A DNA stretch of 64,000 nt, from assembly GCA_018818065.1 (NCBI GenBank), contig JAHISV010000011.1, positions 248,001 through 312,000 of the forward strand, read 5' to 3'. Below, in pieces: positions 62,313-64,000 of the stretch. How positions within the stretch are numbered: the stretch's first letter is position 1; the number at the start of each line of letters is the position of its first letter. Under the pieces are notes generated by a model. The model searched no databases, was not told the DNA's origin, and saw nothing but the letters and a program-made list of their open reading frames with translations. Made by a program: the position numbers and the translations under genes. Origin of the DNA: Bacteroidota bacterium (lineage in GTDB: Bacteria > Bacteroidota > Ignavibacteria > Ignavibacteriales > Melioribacteraceae).

Positions 62313-64000
62313 ATGAAAGTTGAAAATAACCTGCAAGTATTATTGAGTGAGCATATCTCAAAACCTGCTTACATTATTGATGCAGAAAATAAACTGTTGG
62401 CATTTAATGAAGCTGGCGAAAATTATGTGCCGGAAATAAGTGAAGGATCAGATATATTTTCACTTATTGAAGAAGAAGCCGCTTCTCAAATAAAAGAAGT
62501 TTTTCAGGAATGTGTGAAGACTGGAACCTCATTTAATAAAGAAATCCAGGTGAAAGCTACCAATCTGACGGCGAAATACGAAATATCCTGCCTGCCACTC
62601 TCAACTGAAAACAATGGCATTTATCTCTTAACAATTGGAAAGATTCGAGATGATGTTGCAAGGGATGGAAATAAGAAATTTCTTTTCTATACAAGCGAAA
62701 TAGAATCCTTCGTAAAGGATAGTGAAATATTAAAGGTTATTTCTTCAATAAAGTCATCATACCCATTTACTTTTATTGGGAAAACGAAATTTCAAAAGGA
62801 TATTGATAATCTTGATGTATCTTTTTGGATAAAGGATAAAGAAAGCAAGTTTAGCGTTGTAAATAAAAGATATGCAAGTTCACTTGGCTTAAGAGTATCT
62901 CAGATAGAGGGACAATATGAAAAAGACCTTTTGCCAAAGTTCATGCTAAAACTTAATAAAACAATTGACGACTATATTCTGGAAACATCCAATTCTGTTG
63001 TTGTTGAAAGAGAAAACCCTGCTTCCATGAAAGGGCAGAAGGAAACGATTGAAGTTATCGAATATCCAATTTGCGATATAGATAATAACGTTGTTGCCAT
63101 AGTTGGGTTTTCCAGGGCGAAGTTAGAAAATGTTATTGATCCGAATGCAATTCAGAAAATGTTCGCGAAGATTGTAGAAAATCTAAGTGAACGTTGTATT
63201 GTATATGATGAAAATGAAATAATAAGAGCCTCCAGTAATGAACTTTTAAAGTATTTTAATTTGCCGGATAAATCGTATCTTATTGAAAAACGAGTAGACC
63301 ATGTATTTGGGTTAGAACTGTATGATAAGTTGAAAGCATTTAAAAATAATACCAGTAAGAATGAATTAGTAATACCTGAATTTAATGTAAGACTTAACGA
63401 GAGAAATGAAACTCTGACAGTTAGTTTACGAAAAGTTAAAGAAAGCGAAAACTTACTATCAGCAACATTTATTTCATTTAGCTCCTCAGAAGAAAAACAA
63501 TCAAAAGACTTTAGTGATAAAATGTATGATGCAATAATGGAAAACAGCCCGGAGGCAATGTTTATTTATGATATTGAAAACCTCCGATTCCTTGAGGCAA
63601 ATAATGCCGCTCTTAAATTATATGGGTATACAAGGGATGAATTTTTAAGTATGGATTTAACCGATCTTTATGCTCCGGAAGATATCCAAACTCTTTTAGG
63701 ATCATCTGGCGCGCGCACCATGTCAGGAGATTTTACTGGTCCATGGCGCCACAAAAAGAAGAACGGAGATTCAATACTTGTTGAACTCAGCAAAACTTCT
63801 CTGGAATACAGAGGCAGAAAGTCGCATCTCAATTTAGTAAGGGATGTTGGTACAATTCTTGATAAAGAGAAAGAACTAAAAGTATTGCAGGCTTCATTTG
63901 ATAATTCCAGTGATATGATTTTTAACACGGATTCTACTGGTTTTATTAAATACACTAATCAGCAGGCTCTTAGTAAACTTGGTTTAACAAAGACTGATCT
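62313..64000 (+). CDS. multi-PAS sensory protein, N-terminal part (runs off window)
   Basis: An open frame of 562 codons from the ATG at 62313 to the window end. Several PAS folds can be seen: about 1-115 (KPAYIIDAENKLLAFNEAGE), about 150-290 (VSFWIKDKESKFSVVNKRYA), about 290-400 (ERCIVYDENEIIRASSNELL) and a canonical one at about 410-525 (NSPEAMFIYDIENLRFLEAN, LKLYGYTRDEF, WRHKKKNGDSILVE). A further PAS begins at about 535 (SFDNSSDMIFNTDSTGF). The output domain lies beyond the window: a histidine kinase or a GGDEF/EAL enzyme are the usual partners. No signal peptide or membrane span, so it is cytosolic. Start 14 bases after the lipoprotein suggests it regulates the EPS cluster. Confidence 0.87.
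   Translation, partial: MKVENNLQVLLSEHISKPAYIIDAENKLLAFNEAGENYVPEISEGSDIFSLIEEEAASQIKEVFQECVKTGTSFNKEIQVKATNLTAKYEISCLPLSTENNGIYLLTIGKIRDDVARDGNKKFLFYTSEIESFVKDSEILKVISSIKSSYPFTFIGKTKFQKDIDNLDVSFWIKDKESKFSVVNKRYASSLGLRVSQIEGQYEKDLLPKFMLKLNKTIDDYILETSNSVVVERENPASMKGQKETIEVIEYPICDIDNNVVAIVGFSRAKLENVIDPNAIQKMFAKIVENLSERCIVYDENEIIRASSNELLKYFNLPDKSYLIEKRVDHVFGLELYDKLKAFKNNTSKNELVIPEFNVRLNERNETLTVSLRKVKESENLLSATFISFSSSEEKQSKDFSDKMYDAIMENSPEAMFIYDIENLRFLEANNAALKLYGYTRDEFLSMDLTDLYAPEDIQTLLGSSGARTMSGDFTGPWRHKKKNGDSILVELSKTSLEYRGRKSHLNLVRDVGTILDKEKELKVLQASFDNSSDMIFNTDSTGFIKYTNQQALSKLGLTKTD

Overview
The window (AT-rich, short intergenic gaps, many weak Shine-Dalgarno sites) looks like a chromosome segment of a Bacteroidota-related bacterium, most likely from the Ignavibacteria lineage. 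The main reason is that seven large secreted proteins end in the type IX secretion (T9SS) sorting domain with the NYPNPFNPST signature, alongside TTG...TAnnTTT-like promoters and Bacteroidota-type lipoproteins and beta-barrels. The lineage assignment is inference. No rRNA, tRNA, CRISPR array, phage or IS element was seen.

Layout. (1) 1-3024: lysine catabolism by the saccharopine route: end of an ALDH7-type aminoadipate-semialdehyde dehydrogenase, lysine-ketoglutarate reductase and saccharopine dehydrogenase. (2) 3055-7048: CPBP-family membrane protein, PdxJ (vitamin B6), a T9SS-sorted Asp-box protein and a TIGR02757 protein. (3) 7200-14680: peptide uptake and breakdown: OPT transporter, PqqD-like protein, PepD dipeptidase, MFS transporter, second PqqD-like protein, a beta-barrel protein and an M29-like aminopeptidase. 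(4) 14759-16975: UvrD/PcrA helicase. (5) 16945-22197, minus strand: three Na+-coupled amino-acid symporters (NSS, AGCS, AGCS) and an unlisted 49-residue single-span membrane protein. (6) 22325-48872: the most unusual part. Six tandem giant secreted proteins (844 to about 2543 residues) have variable N-terminal modules, a conserved stalk of fibronectin-like repeats carrying a YYWQVR motif, and a T9SS sorting domain. Each is followed 16-24 bases downstream by a 30-codon gene for a nearly invariant hydrophobic microprotein ending in LALIACQS(F/Y)(F/L)LS. The final serines use different codon families between copies, so the peptide is selected as protein. Three strong promoters with long structured leaders suggest three transcription units (genes 1-3, gene 4, genes 5-6). 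(7) 48990-51337: a fatty-acid 2-hydroxylase homologue and a GH9 glycoside hydrolase. (8) 51492-64000: an apparent exopolysaccharide synthesis/export cluster: KaiC-like ATPase with a degenerate GGDEF-like tail, TPR/beta-barrel exporter, SGNH esterase-like protein, processive GT2 synthase, small membrane protein, degenerate deacetylase-like membrane protein, FN3 lipoprotein, and a multi-PAS sensor running off the window.

Taken together, regions 6-8 describe a cell-surface programme (giant surface proteins, membrane-lipid hydroxylation, polysaccharide), and regions 1, 3 and 5 an amino-acid and peptide-consuming lifestyle. The giant-protein/microprotein cassettes are the best candidate for an undescribed system; their function is not known from the sequence.
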